Assembly (NCBI GenBank): GCA_964019135.1 | Contig: OZ025252.1 | Coordinates: 5,100,823-5,164,822, forward strand | DNA: 64,000 nucleotides | Direction: 5' to 3' | From: Arenicola marina | Taxonomy: Eukaryota > Annelida > Polychaeta > Arenicolidae | Shown: piece by piece, positions 46,601 to 60,600 of the stretch | Position numbering within the stretch: position 1 is the first letter of the stretch | Layout: the number at the start of each line of letters is the position of its first letter | Notes under the pieces: model-generated | What the model was told of the DNA's origin: nothing | Seen by the model: the letters and a program-made list of their open reading frames with translations, nothing else | Database searches by the model: none | Made by a program: the position numbers and the translations under genes

Positions 46601-47606
46601 AGTGCGCTTTGCTGGATCCGCTCAGCGGTCGGTGTGGTCTGCTGGATCAGCCCAACGGTCGGTGCGCCCTGCTGGATCTGCCCAGCGGTCGGTGCGCTCT
46701 GCTGGATCAGCCCAGCGGTCGGTGCGCCCTGCTGGATCCGCCCAGCGGTTAGTGCGCTCTGCTGGATCAGCCCAGCGGTCGGTGCGCCCTGCTGGATCCG
46801 CCCAGCGGTCCGTGCGCTCTGCTGGATCAGCCCAGCGGTCGGTGCGCCCTGCTGGATCCGCTCAGCGGTCGGTGTGGTCTGCTGGATCAGCCCAGCGGTC
46901 GGTGCGCTCTGCTGGATCCGCCCATCGGTCGGTGCGCTCTGCTGGATCAGCCCAGCGGTCGGTGCGCCCTGCTGGATCCGCCTATCGGTCAGTGCGCTCT
47001 GCTGGATCCGCTCAGCGGTCGGTGCGGTCTGCTGGATCAGCCCAACGGTCGGTGCGCCCTGCTGGACCTGCCCAGCGATCAGTGCGCTTTGCTGGATCCG
47101 CTCAGCGGTCGGTGTGGTCTGCTGGATCAGCCCAACGGTCGGTGCGCCCTGCTGGATCTGCCCAGCGGTCGGTGCGCTCTGCTGGATCCGCCTAGCGGTC
47201 GGTGCGCTTTGCTGGATTCACCCAGCGGTCGGTGCGCTCTGCTGGATCAGCCCAGCGGTCAGTGCGCTTTGCTGGATCCGCTCAGCGGTCGGTGTGGTCT
47301 GCTGGATCAGCCCAACGGTCGGTGCGCCCTGCTGGATCTGCCCAGCGGTCGGTGCGCTCTGCTGGATCAGCCCAGCGGTCGGTGCACCCTGCTGGATCCG
47401 CCCAGCGGTTAGTGCGCTCTGCTGGATCAGCCCAGCGGTCGATGCGCCCTGCTGGATCCGCCCAGCGGTCCGTGCGCTCTGCTGGATCAGCCCAGCGGTC
47501 GGTGCGCTCTGCTGGATCCGCCCAGCGGTCGGGGCGCTCTGCTGGATTACTCCAGCTGTCGGTGCGGCCTGCTGGATTGGCCATCGGTCTGTGCGCTCAG
47601 CTGGAT
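43613..47606 (+). repeat. 30-bp minisatellite, about 133 copies
   Basis: The unit contains CAGCGGTCGGTGCGCTCTGC and TGGATCAGCC and is 30 bp long, a multiple of three. Five of the six reading frames therefore lack a stop, giving frames up to 459 codons (46244-47623) encoding decapeptide repeats such as SPAVGALCWI. A one-base-short unit near 44698 shifts the frame without disturbing the array. Higher-order copies are visible: 46231 and 46621 onwards match at 390 bp (13 units), and 46039 onwards matches 47089 onwards at 1050 bp (35 units). Not called as protein: nothing non-repetitive and recognisable flanks it. Confidence 0.95.
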
Positions 47607-48530
47607 CAGCCCAGAATGCGTAGAATCCGGAAATCCTTTGCATTACGCAAACCCACCAATATTACACCTTTCGTAATAGCAACGTTTTGTCTCGGTACGA
47701 CTTGAACGGTTGCCGCATGACCAAAGCGAAACTGGTGAGTAATACAAGGTACCTTATGACGCATTGTGGGTCGTTCTGTCCTTGTAATATGTGCCGTCTC
47801 TTTCGCCAGATTATGTAGCGTAGTGGAGCCAATGATGCCCGTGGTTGAGCCCGGGAACCTCTTGGGACGACCATTTTTGGTCTAGGCCCGGATTCGAACC
47901 CATGACCTATTAACCTGCGGTTTTGTGCTCACTACCCTAGCGAGGCCCTCTCCAGGTCTAACAGTTTCATAAGTTTATCCAACAGAGCGAATATTTGCAT
48001 ACAAGTTACCCACGAAACTGAAACAAAATTTGGGTGTTTCATAGGAAATGTCAGTTGTCTCAGATTTGTGTAATGGTCACGCCACCCTCTTCTGGTGTCC
48101 GCATGTGACTGAAGCCCCAACACGCGAACTACCACTGTGTGACATTAGGTTATATAAATTCGATTTTTTGTACTTTTTTGGCCCGCCGCTCATTTACCGC
48201 AAGAGGTTTTTGATGAAGGATTCATGTTGCCCAGCTACGCAGCTCGCGCACTGTTGTCAATATTAACCACTGATAATTAAATCCGCCGAGTGAGAGACAA
48301 TACACATCTCACCCCCACCGTGGCCTGTCGCCCCTTCCTACCTCCCTCTTCCAGAACATTTCTCGTCCATTTTCTTTTCTATTATTCAGACACTGTTTTG
48401 TCCACTGGACGTGGGGTCGCCTGGCGAAGGTAATTTTGAATACAACATTTGCTGAGTACCGCGTTCTGGCACCGGACCACTGGTCTCTGCTGGACCGTGT
48501 GAGCCAGGCTGCACCGGCGGTCTGTCACTG
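47607..48530. other. Interval between the two large arrays, with one SINE
   Basis: No gene recognised. It holds the tRNA-like SINE at 47820-47950. From 48380 to 48530 the sequence is unique and leads directly into the satellite. Confidence 0.45.
47820..47950 (-). mobile_element. tRNA-derived SINE
   Basis: The minus strand contains GGGTAGTGAGCACAAAACCG (an A-box-like region) and a perfect B box, GGTTCGAATCC (47890-47900), at tRNA-like spacing. The body then continues GGGCCTAGACC...GGTCGTCCC. It is related in style to the copy at 33127-33290 but has a different body. Confidence 0.6.
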
Positions 48531-49209
48531 CGATGTGAGATCCACGGAGCGATGTGAGATCCACGGAGCGCGATGTGAGATCCACGGAGCGCGATGTGAG
48601 ATCCACGGAGCGATGTGAGATCCACGGAGCGGGATGTGAGATCCACGGAGCGCGATGTGAGATCCACGGAGCGGGATGTGAGATCCACGGAGCGCGGTGT
48701 GAGATCCACGGAGCGCGATGTGAGATCCACGGAGCGCGATGTGAGATCCACGGAGCGCGGTGTGAGATCCACGGAGCGCGGTGTGAGATCCACAGAGCGA
48801 TGCGAGATCCACGGAGCGCGGTGTGAGATCCACGGAGCGATGTGATATCCACGGAGCGCGATGTGAGATCCACGGAGCGGGATGTGAGATCCACGGAGCG
48901 CGGTGTGAGATCCACGGAGCGCGATGTGAGATCCACGGAGCGCGGTATGAGATCCACGGAGCGCGATGTGAGATCCACGGAGCGCGATGTGAGATCCACG
49001 GAGCGCGATGTGAGATCCACGGAGCGGGATGTGAGATCCACGGAGCGGGATGTGAGATCCACGGAGCGCGGTGTGAGATCCACGGAGCGCGATGTGAGAT
49101 CCACGGAGCGATGTGAGATCCACGGAGCGCGATGTGAGATCCACGGAGCGCGATGTGAGATCCACGGAGCGCGATGTGAGATCCACGGAGCGCGGTGTGA
49201 GATCCACGG

Positions 49210-52200
49210 AGCGCGATGTGAGATCCACGGAGCGCGGTGTGAGATCCACGGAGCGGGATGTGAGATCCACGGAGCGCGGTGTGAGATCCACGGAGCGCGG
49301 TGTGAGATCCACGGAGCGATGTGATATCCACGGAGCGCGATGTGAGATCCACGGAGCGCGATGTGAGATCCACGGAGCGCGGTGTGAGATCCACGGAGCG
49401 CGATGTGAGATCCACGGAGCGCGATGTGAGATCCACGGAGCGCGGTGTGAGATCCACGGAGCGCGGTGTGAGATCCACGGAGCGGGATGTGAGATCCACG
49501 GAGCGCGGTGTGAGATCCACGGAGCGATGTGAGATCCACGGAGCGCGGTGTGAGATCCACGGAGCGCGGTGTGAGATCCACGGAGCGCGGTGTGAGATCC
49601 ACGGAGCGGGATGTGAGATCCACGGAGCGCGGTGTGAGATCCACGAAGCGCGATGTGAGATCCACGGAGCGCGGTGTGAGATCCACGGAGCGGGATGTGA
49701 GATCCACGGAGCGCGGTGTGAGATCCACGGAGCGCGGTGTGAGATCCACGGAGCGATGTGATATCCACGGAGCGCGATGTGAGATCCACGGAGCGCGATG
49801 TGAGATCCACGGAGCGGGATGTGAGATCCACGGAGCGCAATGTGAGATCCACGGAGCGCGGTGTGAGATCCACGGAGCGCGATGCGAGATCCACGGAGCG
49901 CGATGTGAGATCCACGGAGCGCGATGTGAGATCCACGGAGCGCGATGTGAGATCCACGGAGCGCGATGTGAGATCCACGGAGCGCGATGTGAGATACACG
50001 GAGCGCGATGTGAGATCCACGGAGCGCGATGTGAGATCCACGGAGCGCGATGTGAGATCCACGGAGCGGGATGTGAGATCCACGGAGCGCGATGTGAGAT
50101 CCACGGAGCGATGTGAGATCCACGGAGCGGGATGTGAGATCCACGGAGCGGGATGTGAGATCCACGGAGCGCGATGTGAGATCCACGGAGCGGGATGTGA
50201 GATCCACGGAGCGATGTGAGATCCACGGAGCGCGATGTGAGATCCACGGAGCGCGATGTGAGATCCACGGAGCGGGATGTGAGATCCACGGAGCGCGGTG
50301 TGAGATACACGGAGCGGGATGTGAGATCCACGGAGCGCGATGTGAGATCCACGGAGCGATGTGAGATCCACTGAGCGCGATGTGAGATCCACGGAGCGCG
50401 ATGTGAAATCCACGGAGCGGGATGTGAGATCCACGGAGCGGGATGTGAGATCCACGGAGCGGGATGTGAGATCCACGGAGCGCGATGTGGGATCCACGGA
50501 GCGATGTGAGATCCACTGAGCGCGATGTGAGATCCACGGAGCGCGATGTGAAATCCACGGAGCGGGATGTGAGATCCACGGAGCGGGATGTGAGATCCAC
50601 GGAGCGGGATGTGAGATCCACGGAGCGCGATGTGAGATCCACGGAGCGGGATGTGAGATCCACGGAGCGCGATGTGAGTTCCACGGAGCGCGATGTGAGA
50701 TACACGGAGCGGGATGTGAGATCCACGGAGCGGGATGTGAAATCCACGGAGCGCGGTGTGAGATCCACGGAGCGATGTGAGATCCACGGAGCGCGGTGTG
50801 AGATCCACGGAGCGCGATGTGAGATCCACGGAGCGCGATGTGAGATCCACGGAGCGCGGTGTGAAATCCACGGAGCGGGATGTGAGATCCACGGAGCGCG
50901 GTGTGAGATCCACGGAGCGGGATGTGAGATCCACGGAGCGCGGTGTGAGATCCACGGAGCGCGGTGTGAGATCCACGGAGCGATGTGATATCCACGGAGC
51001 GCGATGTGAGATCCACGGAGCGCGATGTGAGATCCACGGAGCGCGGTGTGAGATCCACGGAGCGCGATGTGAGATCCACGGAGCGCGATGTGAGATCCAC
51101 GGAGCGCGGTGTGAGATCCACGGAGCGCGGTGTGAGATCCACGGAGCGGGATGTGAGATCCACGGAGCGCGGTGTGAGATCCACGGAGCGATGTGAGATC
51201 CACGGAGCGCGGTGTGAGATCCACGGAGCGCGGTGTGAGATCCACGGAGCGCGGTGTGAGATCCACGGAGCGGGATGTGAGATCCACGGAGCGCGGTGTG
51301 AGATCCACGAAGCGCGATGTGAGATCCACGGAGCGCGGTGTGAGATCCACGGAGCGGGATGTGAGATCCACGGAGCGCGGTGTGAGATCCACGGAGCGCG
51401 GTGTGAGATCCACGGAGCGATGTGATATCCACGGAGCGCGATGTGAGATCCACGGAGCGCGATGTGAGATCCACGGAGCGGGATGTGAGATCCACGGAGC
51501 GCAATGTGAGATCCACGGAGCGCGGTGTGAGATCCACGGAGCGCGATGCGAGATCCACGGAGCGCGATGTGAGATCCACGGAGCGCGATGTGAGATCCAC
51601 GGAGCGCGATGTGAGATCCACGGAGCGCGATGTGAGATCCACGGAGCGCGATGTGAGATACACGGAGCGCGATGTGAGATCCACGGAGCGCGATGTGAGA
51701 TCCACGGAGCGCGATGTGAGATCCACGGAGCGGGATGTGAGATCCACGGAGCGCGATGTGAGATCCACGGAGCGATGTGAGATCCACGGAGCGGGATGTG
51801 AGATCCACGGAGCGGGATGTGAGATCCACGGAGCGCGATGTGAGATCCACGGAGCGGGATGTGAGATCCACGGAGCGATGTGAGATCCACGGAGCGCGAT
51901 GTGAGATCCACGGAGCGCGATGTGAGATCCACGGAGCGGGATGTGAGATCCACGGAGCGCGGTGTGAGATACACGGAGCGGGATGTGAGATCCACGGAGC
52001 GCGATGTGAGATCCACGGAGCGATGTGAGATCCACTGAGCGCGATGTGAGATCCACGGAGCGCGATGTGAAATCCACGGAGCGGGATGTGAGATCCACGG
52101 AGCGGGATGTGAGATCCACGGAGCGGGATGTGAGATCCACGGAGCGCGATGTGGGATCCACGGAGCGATGTGAGATCCACTGAGCGCGATGTGAGATCCA

Positions 52201-52538
52201 CGGAGCGCGATGTGAAATCCACGGAGCGGGATGTGAGATCCACGGAGCGGGATGTGAGATCCACGGAGCGGGATGTGAGATCCACGGAGCGCGATGTGAG
52301 ATCCACGGAGCGGGATGTGAGATCCACGGAGCGCGATGTGAGTTCCACGGAGCGCGATGTGAGATACACGGAGCGGGATGTGAGATCCACGGAGCGGGAT
52401 GTGAAATCCACGGAGCGCGGTGTGAGATCCACGGAGCGATGTGAGATCCACGGAGCGCGGTGTGAGATCCACGGAGCGCGATGTGAGATCCACGGAGCGC
52501 GATGTGAGATCCACGGAGCGCGGTGTGAAATCCACGGA
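49210..52538 (+). repeat. Tandem 1664-bp higher-order duplication within the satellite
   Basis: The order of 21-bp and 19-bp variants from about 49210 to 50873 is repeated from about 50874 to 52538. Marker variants (for example ATGTGATATCC at 49319 and 50983, and ATGTGGGATCC at 50485 and 52149) sit exactly 1664 bp apart. Confidence 0.8.
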
Positions 52539-54629
52539 GCGGGATGTGAGATCCACGGAGCGGGATGTGAGATCCACGGAGCGGGATGTGAGATCCACGG
52601 AGCGCGATGTGAGATACACGGAGCGGGATGTGAGATCCACGGAGCGGGATGTGAAATCCACGGAGCGCGGTGTGAGATCCACGGAGCGAAGTGAGATCCA
52701 CGGAGCGCGGTGTGAGATCCACGGAGCGCGGTGTGAGATCCACGGAGCGCGGTGTGAGATCCACGGAGCGGGATGTGAGATCCACGGAGCGGGATGTGAG
52801 ATCCACGGAGCGCGATGTGAGATCCACGGAGCGATGTGAGATCCACTGAGCGCGATGTGAGATCCACGGAGCGCGGTGTGAGTTCCACGGAGCGCGATGT
52901 GAGATCCACGGAGCGCGATGTGAGATCCACTGAGCGCGATGTGAGATCCACGGAGCGATGTGAGATCCACGGAGCGCGATGTGAGATCCACGGAGCGGGA
53001 TGTGAGATCCACGGAGCGCGGTGTGAGATCCACGGAGCGATGTGAGATCCACGGAGCGCGATGTGAGATCCACGGAGCGGGATGTGAGATCCACGGAGCG
53101 GGATGTGAGATCCACGGAGCGGGATGTGAGATCCACGGAGCGGGATGTGAGATCCACGGAGCGCGATGTGAGATCCACGGAGCGATGTGAGATCCACTGA
53201 GCGCGATGTGAGATCCACGGAGCGCGGTGTGAGTTCCACGGAGCGGGATGTGAGATCCACGGAGCGGGATGTGAGATCCACGGAGCGGGATGTGAGATCC
53301 ACGGAGCGCGATGTGAGATCCACGGAGCGATGTGAGATCCACGGAGCGGGATGTGAGATCCACGGAGCGCGATGTGAGATCCACGGAGCGATGTGAGATC
53401 CACGGAGCGGGATGTGAGATCCACGGAGCGCGGTGTGAGATCCACGGAGCGGGATGTGAGATCCACGGAGCGCGATGTGAGATCCACGGAGCGCGGTGTG
53501 AGATCCACGGAGCGATGTGAGATCCACGGAGCGGGATGTGAGATCCACGGAGCGATGTGAGATCCACGGAGCGCGATGTGAGATCCACGGAGCGCGGTGT
53601 GAGATCCACGGAGCGATGTGAGATCCACGGAGCGGGATGTGAGATCCACGGAGCGGGATGTGAGATCCACGGAGCGCGGTGTGAGATCCACGGAGCGCGA
53701 TGTGAGATCCACGGAGCGCGATGTGAGATCCACGGAGCGCGGTGTGAGATCCACGGAGCGCGGTGTGAGATCCACGGAGCGCGATGTGAGATCCACGGAG
53801 CGGGATGTGAGATCCACGGAGCGCGATGTGAGATCCACGGAGCGGGATGTGAGATCCACGGAGCGCGGTGTGAGATCCACGGAGCGCGATGTGAGATCCA
53901 CGGAGCGCGATGTGAGATCCACGGAGCGCGGTGTGAGATCCACGGAGCGATGTGAGATCCACGGAGCGGGATGTGAGATCCACGGAGCGATGTGAGATCC
54001 ACGGAGCGCGATGTGAGATCCACGGAGCGCGATGTGAGATCCACGGAGCGCGATGTGAGATCCACGGAGCGCGGTGTGAGATCCACGGAGCGCGGTGTGA
54101 GATCCACGGAGCGATGTGAGATCCACGGAGCGGGATGTGAGATCCACGGAGCGGGATGTGAGATCCACGGAGCGATGTGAGATCCACGGAGCGGGATATG
54201 AGATCCACGGGGCGATGTGAGATCCAAGGAGCGATGTGAGATCCACGGAGCGGGATGTGAGATCCACGGAGCGCGGTGTGAGATCCACGGAGCGATGCGA
54301 GATCCACGGAGCGCGATGTGAGATCCACGGAGCGCGATGTGAGATCCACGGAGCGCGATGTGAGATACACGGAGCGGGATGTGAGATCCACGGAGCGGGA
54401 TGTGAGATCCACGGAGCGGGATGTGAGATCCACGGAGCGGGATGTGAGATCCACGGAGCGATGTGAGATCCACGGAGCGGGATGTGAGATCCACGGAGCG
54501 CGGTGTGAGATCCACGGAGCGATGTGAGATCCACGGAGCGCGATGTGAGATCCACGGAGCGCGATGTGAGATCCACGGAGCGCGATGTGAGATCCACGGA
54601 GCGGGATGTGAGATCCACGGAGCGGGATG

Positions 54630-57600
54630 TCAGAGACCATGGAGGGCGGTGTGAGATCCACGGAGCGCGATGTGAGATCCACGGAGCGATGTGAGATCCA
54701 CGGAGCGCGGTGTGAGATCCACGGAGCGCGATGTGAGATCCACGGAGCGCGGTGTGAGATCCACGGAGCGGGATGTGAGATCCACGGAGCGCGGTGTGAG
54801 ATCCACGGAGCGCGGTGTGAGATCCACGGAGCGATGTGATATCCACGGAGCGCGATGTGAGATCCACGGAGCGGGATGTGAGATCCACGGAGCGCGGTGT
54901 GAGATCCACGGAGCGGGATGTGAGATCCACGGAACGCGATGTGAGATCCACGGAGTGCGGTATGAGATCCACGGAGCGCGATGTGAGATCCACGGAGCGC
55001 GATGTGAGATCCACGGAGCGGGATGTGAGATCCACGGAGCGCGGTGTGAGATCCACGGAGCGCGATGTGAGATCCACGGAGCGATGTGAGATCCACGGAG
55101 CGCGGTGTGAGATCCACGGAGCGCGATGTGAGATCCACGGAGCGCGATGCGAGATCCACGGAGCGCGATGTGAGATCCACGGAGCGCCATGTGAGATCCA
55201 CGGAGCGCGATGTGAGATCCACGGAGCGCGATGTGAGATCCACGGAGCGCGATGTGAGATCCACGGAGCGCGATGTGAGATCCACGGAGCGATGTGATAT
55301 CCACGGAGCGCGGTGTGAGATCCACGGAGCGCGATGTGAGATCCACGGAGCGCGATGTGAAATCCACGGAGCGCGATGTGAAATCCACGGAGCGATGTGA
55401 GATCCACTGAGCGCGATGTGAGATCCACGGAGCGGGATGTGAGATCCACGGAGCGGGATGTGAGATCCACGGAGCGCGATGTGGGATCCACGGAGCGATG
55501 TGAGATCCACTGAGCGCGATGTGAGATCCACGGAGCGCGATGTGAAATCCACGGAGCGGGATGTGAGATCCACGGAGCGGGATGTGAGATCCACGGAGCG
55601 GGATGTGAGATCCACGGAGCGCGATGTGAGATCCACGGAGCGGGATGTGAGATCCACGGAGCGCGATGTGAGTTCCACGGAGCGCGATGTGAGATACACG
55701 GAGCGGGATGTGAGATCCACGGAGCGGGATGTGAAATCCACGGAGCGCGGTGTGAGATCCACGGAGCGATGTGAGATCCACGGAGCGCGGTGTGAGATCC
55801 ACGGAGCGCGATGTGAGATCCACGGAGCGCGATGTGAGATCCACGGAGCGCGGTGTGAAATCCACGGAGCGGGATGTGAGATCCACGGAGCGGGATGTGA
55901 GATCCACGGAGCGGGATGTGAGATCCACGGAGCGCGATGTGAGATACACGGAGCGGGATGTGAGATCCACGGAGCGCGATGTGAGATCCACGGAGCGCGA
56001 TGTGAGATCCACGGAGCGATGTGAGATCCACTGAGCGCGATGTGAGATCCACGGAGCGCGGTGTGAGTTCCACGGAGCGCGATGTGAGATCCACGGAGCG
56101 CGATGTGAGATCCACTGAGCGCGATGTGAGATCCACGGAGCGATGTGAGATCCACGGAGCGCGATGTGAGATCCACGGAGCGGGATGTGAGATCCACGGA
56201 GCGCGGTGTGAGATCCACGGAGCGATGTGAGATCCACGGAGCGCGGTGTGAGATCCACGGAGCGCGGTGTGAGATCCACGGAGCGCGGTGTGAAATCCAC
56301 GGAGCGCGGTGTGAGATCCACGGAGCGATGTGAGATCCACGGAGCGCGGTGTGAGATCCACGGAGCGCGGTGTGAGATCCACGGAGCGCGGTGTGAGATC
56401 CACGGAGCGGGATGTGAGATCCACGGAGCGGGATGTGAGATCCACGGAGCGCGATGTGAGATCCACGGAGCGATGTGAGATCCACTGAGCGCGATGTGAG
56501 ATCCACGGAGCGCGGTGTGAGTTCCACGGAGCGCGATGTGAGATCCACGGAGCGCGATGTGAGATCCACTGAGCGCGATGTGAGATCCACGGAGCGATGT
56601 GAGATCCACGGAGCGCGATGTGAGATCCACGGAGCGGGATGTGAGATCCACGGAGCGCGGTGTGAGATCCACGGAGCGATGTGAGATCCACGGAGCGCGA
56701 TGTGAGATCCACGGAGCGGGATGTGAGATCCACGGAGCGGGATGTGAGATCCACGGAGCGGGATGTGAGATCCACGGAGCGGGATGTGAGATCCACGGAG
56801 CGCGATGTGAGATCCACGGAGCGATGTGAGATCCACTGAGCGCGATGTGAGATCCACGGAGCGCGGTGTGAGTTCCACGGAGCGGGATGTGAGATCCACG
56901 GAGCGGGATGTGAGATCCACGGAGCGGGATGTGAGATCCACGGAGCGCGATGTGAGATCCACGGAGCGATGTGAGATCCACGGAGCGGGATGTGAGATCC
57001 ACGGAGCGCGATGTGAGATCCACGGAGCGATGTGAGATCCACGGAGCGGGATGTGAGATCCACGGAGCGCGATGTGAGATCCACGGAGCGGGATGTGAGA
57101 TCCACGGAGCGCGATGTGAGATCCACGGAGCGGGATGTGAGATCCACGGAGCGCGGTGTGAGATCCACGGAGCGGGATGTGAGATCCACGGAGCGCGATG
57201 TGAGATCCACGGAGCGCGGTGTGAGATCCACGGAGCGATGTGAGATCCACGGAGCGGGATGTGAGATCCACGGAGCGATGTGAGATCCACGGAGCGCGAT
57301 GTGAGATCCACGGAGCGCGGTGTGAGATCCACGGAGCGATGTGAGATCCACGGAGCGGGATGTGAGATCCACGGAGCGGGATGTGAGATCCACGGAGCGC
57401 GGTGTGAGATCCACGGAGCGCGATGTGAGATCCACGGAGCGCGATGTGAGATCCACGGAGCGCGGTGTGAGATCCACGGAGCGCGGTGTGAGATCCACGG
57501 AGCGCGATGTGAGATCCACGGAGCGGGATGTGAGATCCACGGAGCGCGATGTGAGATCCACGGAGCGGGATGTGAGATCCACGGAGCGCGGTGTGAGATC

Positions 57601-60600
57601 CACGGAGCGCGATGTGAGATCCACGGAGCGCGATGTGAGATCCACGGAGCGCGGTGTGAGATCCACGGAGCGGGATGTGAGATCCACGGAGCGATGTGAG
57701 ATCCACGGAGCGCGATGTGAGATCCACGGAGCGCGATGTGAGATCCACGGAGCGCGATGTGAGATCCACGGAGCGCGGTGTGAGATCCACGGAGCGCGGT
57801 GTGAGATCCACGGAGCGATGTGAGATCCACGGAGCGGGATGTGAGATCCACGGAGCGGGATGTGAGATCCACGGAGCGATGTGAGATCCACGGAGCGGGA
57901 TATGAGATCCACGGGGCGATGTGAGATCCAAGGAGCGATGTGAGATCCACGGAGCGGGATGTGAGATCCACGGAGCGCGGTGTGAGATCCACGGAGCGAT
58001 GCGAGATCCACGGAGCGCGATGTGAGATCCACGGAGCGCGATGTGAGATCCACGGAGCGCGATGTGAGATACACGGAGCGGGATGTGAGATCCACGGAGC
58101 GGGATGTGAGATCCACGGAGCGGGATGTGAGATCCACGGAGCGGGATGTGAGATCCACGGAGCGATGTGAGATCCACGGAGCGGGATGTGAGATCCACGG
58201 AGCGCGGTGTGAGATCCACGGAGCGATGTGAGATCCACGGAGCGCGATGTGAGATCCACGGAGCGCGATGTGAGATCCACGGAGCGCGATGTGAGATCCA
58301 CGGAGCGGGATGTGAGATCCACGGAGCGGGATGTCAGAGACCATGGAGGGCGGTGTGAGATCCACGGAGCGCGATGTGAGATCCACGGAGCGATGTGAGA
58401 TCCACGGAGCGCGGTGTGAGATCCACGGAGCGCGATGTGAGATCCACGGAGCGCGGTGTGAGATCCACGGAGCGGGATGTGAGATCCACGGAGCGCGGTG
58501 TGAGATCCACGGAGCGCGGTGTGAGATCCACGGAGCGATGTGATATCCACGGAGCGCGATGTGAGATCCACGGAGCGGGATGTGAGATCCACGGAGCGAG
58601 GTGTGAGATCCACGGAGCGGGATGTGAGATCCACGGAACGCGATGTGAGATCCACGGAGTGCGGTATGAGATCCACGGAGCGCGATGTGAGATCCACGGA
58701 GCGCGATGTGAGATCCACGGAGCGGGATGTGAGATCCACGGAGCGCGGTGTGAGATCCACGGAGCGCGATGTGAGATCCACGGAGCGATGTGAGATCCAC
58801 GGAGCGCGGTGTGAGATCCACGGAGCGCGATGTGAGATCCACGGAGCGCGATGCGAGATCCACGGAGCGCGATGTGAGATCCACGGAGCGCCATGTGAGA
58901 TCCACGGAGCGCGATGTGAGATCCACGGAGCGCGATGTGAGATCCACGGAGCGCGATGTGAGATCCACGGGGCGCGATGTGAGATCCACGGAGCGATGTG
59001 ATATCCACGGAGCGCGGTGTGAGATCCACGGAGCGCGATGTGAGATCCACGGAGCGCGATGTGAAATCCACGGAGCGCGATGTGAAATCCACGGAGCGAT
59101 GTGAGATCCACTGAGCGCGATGTGAGATCCACGGAGCGCGGTGTGAGATCCACGGAGCGGGATGTGAGATCCACGGAGCGGGATGTGAGATCCACGGAGC
59201 GCGATGTGAGATCCACGGAGCGATGTGAGATCCACGGAGCGCGATGTGAGATCCACGGAGCGCGATGTGAGATCCACGGAGCGCGATGTGAGATCCACGG
59301 AGCGCGGTGTGAGATCCACGGAGCGCGATGTGAGATCCACGGAGCGCGATGTGAGATCCACGGAGCGCGGTGTGAGATCCACGGAGCGCGGTGTGAGATC
59401 CACGGAGCGATGTGAGATCCACGGAGCGGGATGTGAGATCCACGGAGCGGGATGTGAGATCCACGGAGCGATGTGAGATCCACGGAGCGGGATATGAGAT
59501 CCACGGGGCGATGTGAGATCCAAGGAGCGATGTGAGATCCACGGAGCGGGATGTGAGATCCACGGAGCGCGGTGTGAGATCCACGGAGCGCGATGTGAGA
59601 TCCACGGAGCGCGATGTGAGATCCACGGAGCGCGATGTGAGATACACGGAGCGGGATGTGAGATCCACGGAGCGGGATGTGAGATCCACGGAGCGGGATG
59701 TGAGATCCACGGAGCGGGATGTGAGATCCACGGAGCGATGTGAGATCCACGGAGCGGGATGTGAGATCCACGGAGCGCGGTGTGAGATCCACGGAGCGAT
59801 GTGAGATCCACGGAGCGCGATGTGAGATCCACGGAGCGCGATGTGAGATCCACGGAGCGCGATGTGAGATCCACGGAGCGGGATGTGAGATCCACGGAGC
59901 GGGATGTCAGAGACCATGGAGGGCGGTGTGAGATCCACGGAGCGCGATGTGAGATCCACGGAGCGATGTGAGATCCACGGAGCGCGGTGTGAGATCCACG
60001 GAGCGCGATGTGAGATCCACGGAGCGCGGTGTGAGATCCACGGAGCGGGATGTGAGATCCACGGAGCGCGGTGTGAGATCCACGGAGCGCGGTGTGAGAT
60101 CCACGGAGCGATGTGATATCCACGGAGCGCGATGTGAGATCCACGGAGCGGGATGTGAGATCCACGGAGCGCGGTGTGAGATCCACGGAGCGGGATGTGA
60201 GATCCACGGAACGCGATGTGAGATCCACGGAGTGCGGTATGAGATCCACGGAGCGCGATGTGAGATCCACGGAGCGCGATGTGAGATCCACGGAGCGGGA
60301 TGTGAGATCCACGGAGCGCGGTGTGAGATCCACGGAGCGCGATGTGAGATCCACGGAGCGATGTGAGATCCACGGAGCGCGGTGTGAGATCCACGGAGCG
60401 CGATGTGAGATCCACGGAGCGCGATGCGAGATCCACGGAGCGCGATGTGAGATCCACGGAGCGCCATGTGAGATCCACGGAGCGCGATGTGAGATCCACG
60501 GAGCGCGATGTGAGATCCACGGAGCGCGATGTGAGATCCACGGAGCGCGATGTGAGATCCACGGAGCGATGTGATATCCACGGAGCGCGGTGTGAGATCC

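Noticed and set aside
46244-47623. A 459-residue cysteine/tryptophan-rich repeat protein
   Set aside because: A by-product of a 30-bp tandem repeat with five open frames. The frame is broken elsewhere in the same array and no unique coding flank is seen.
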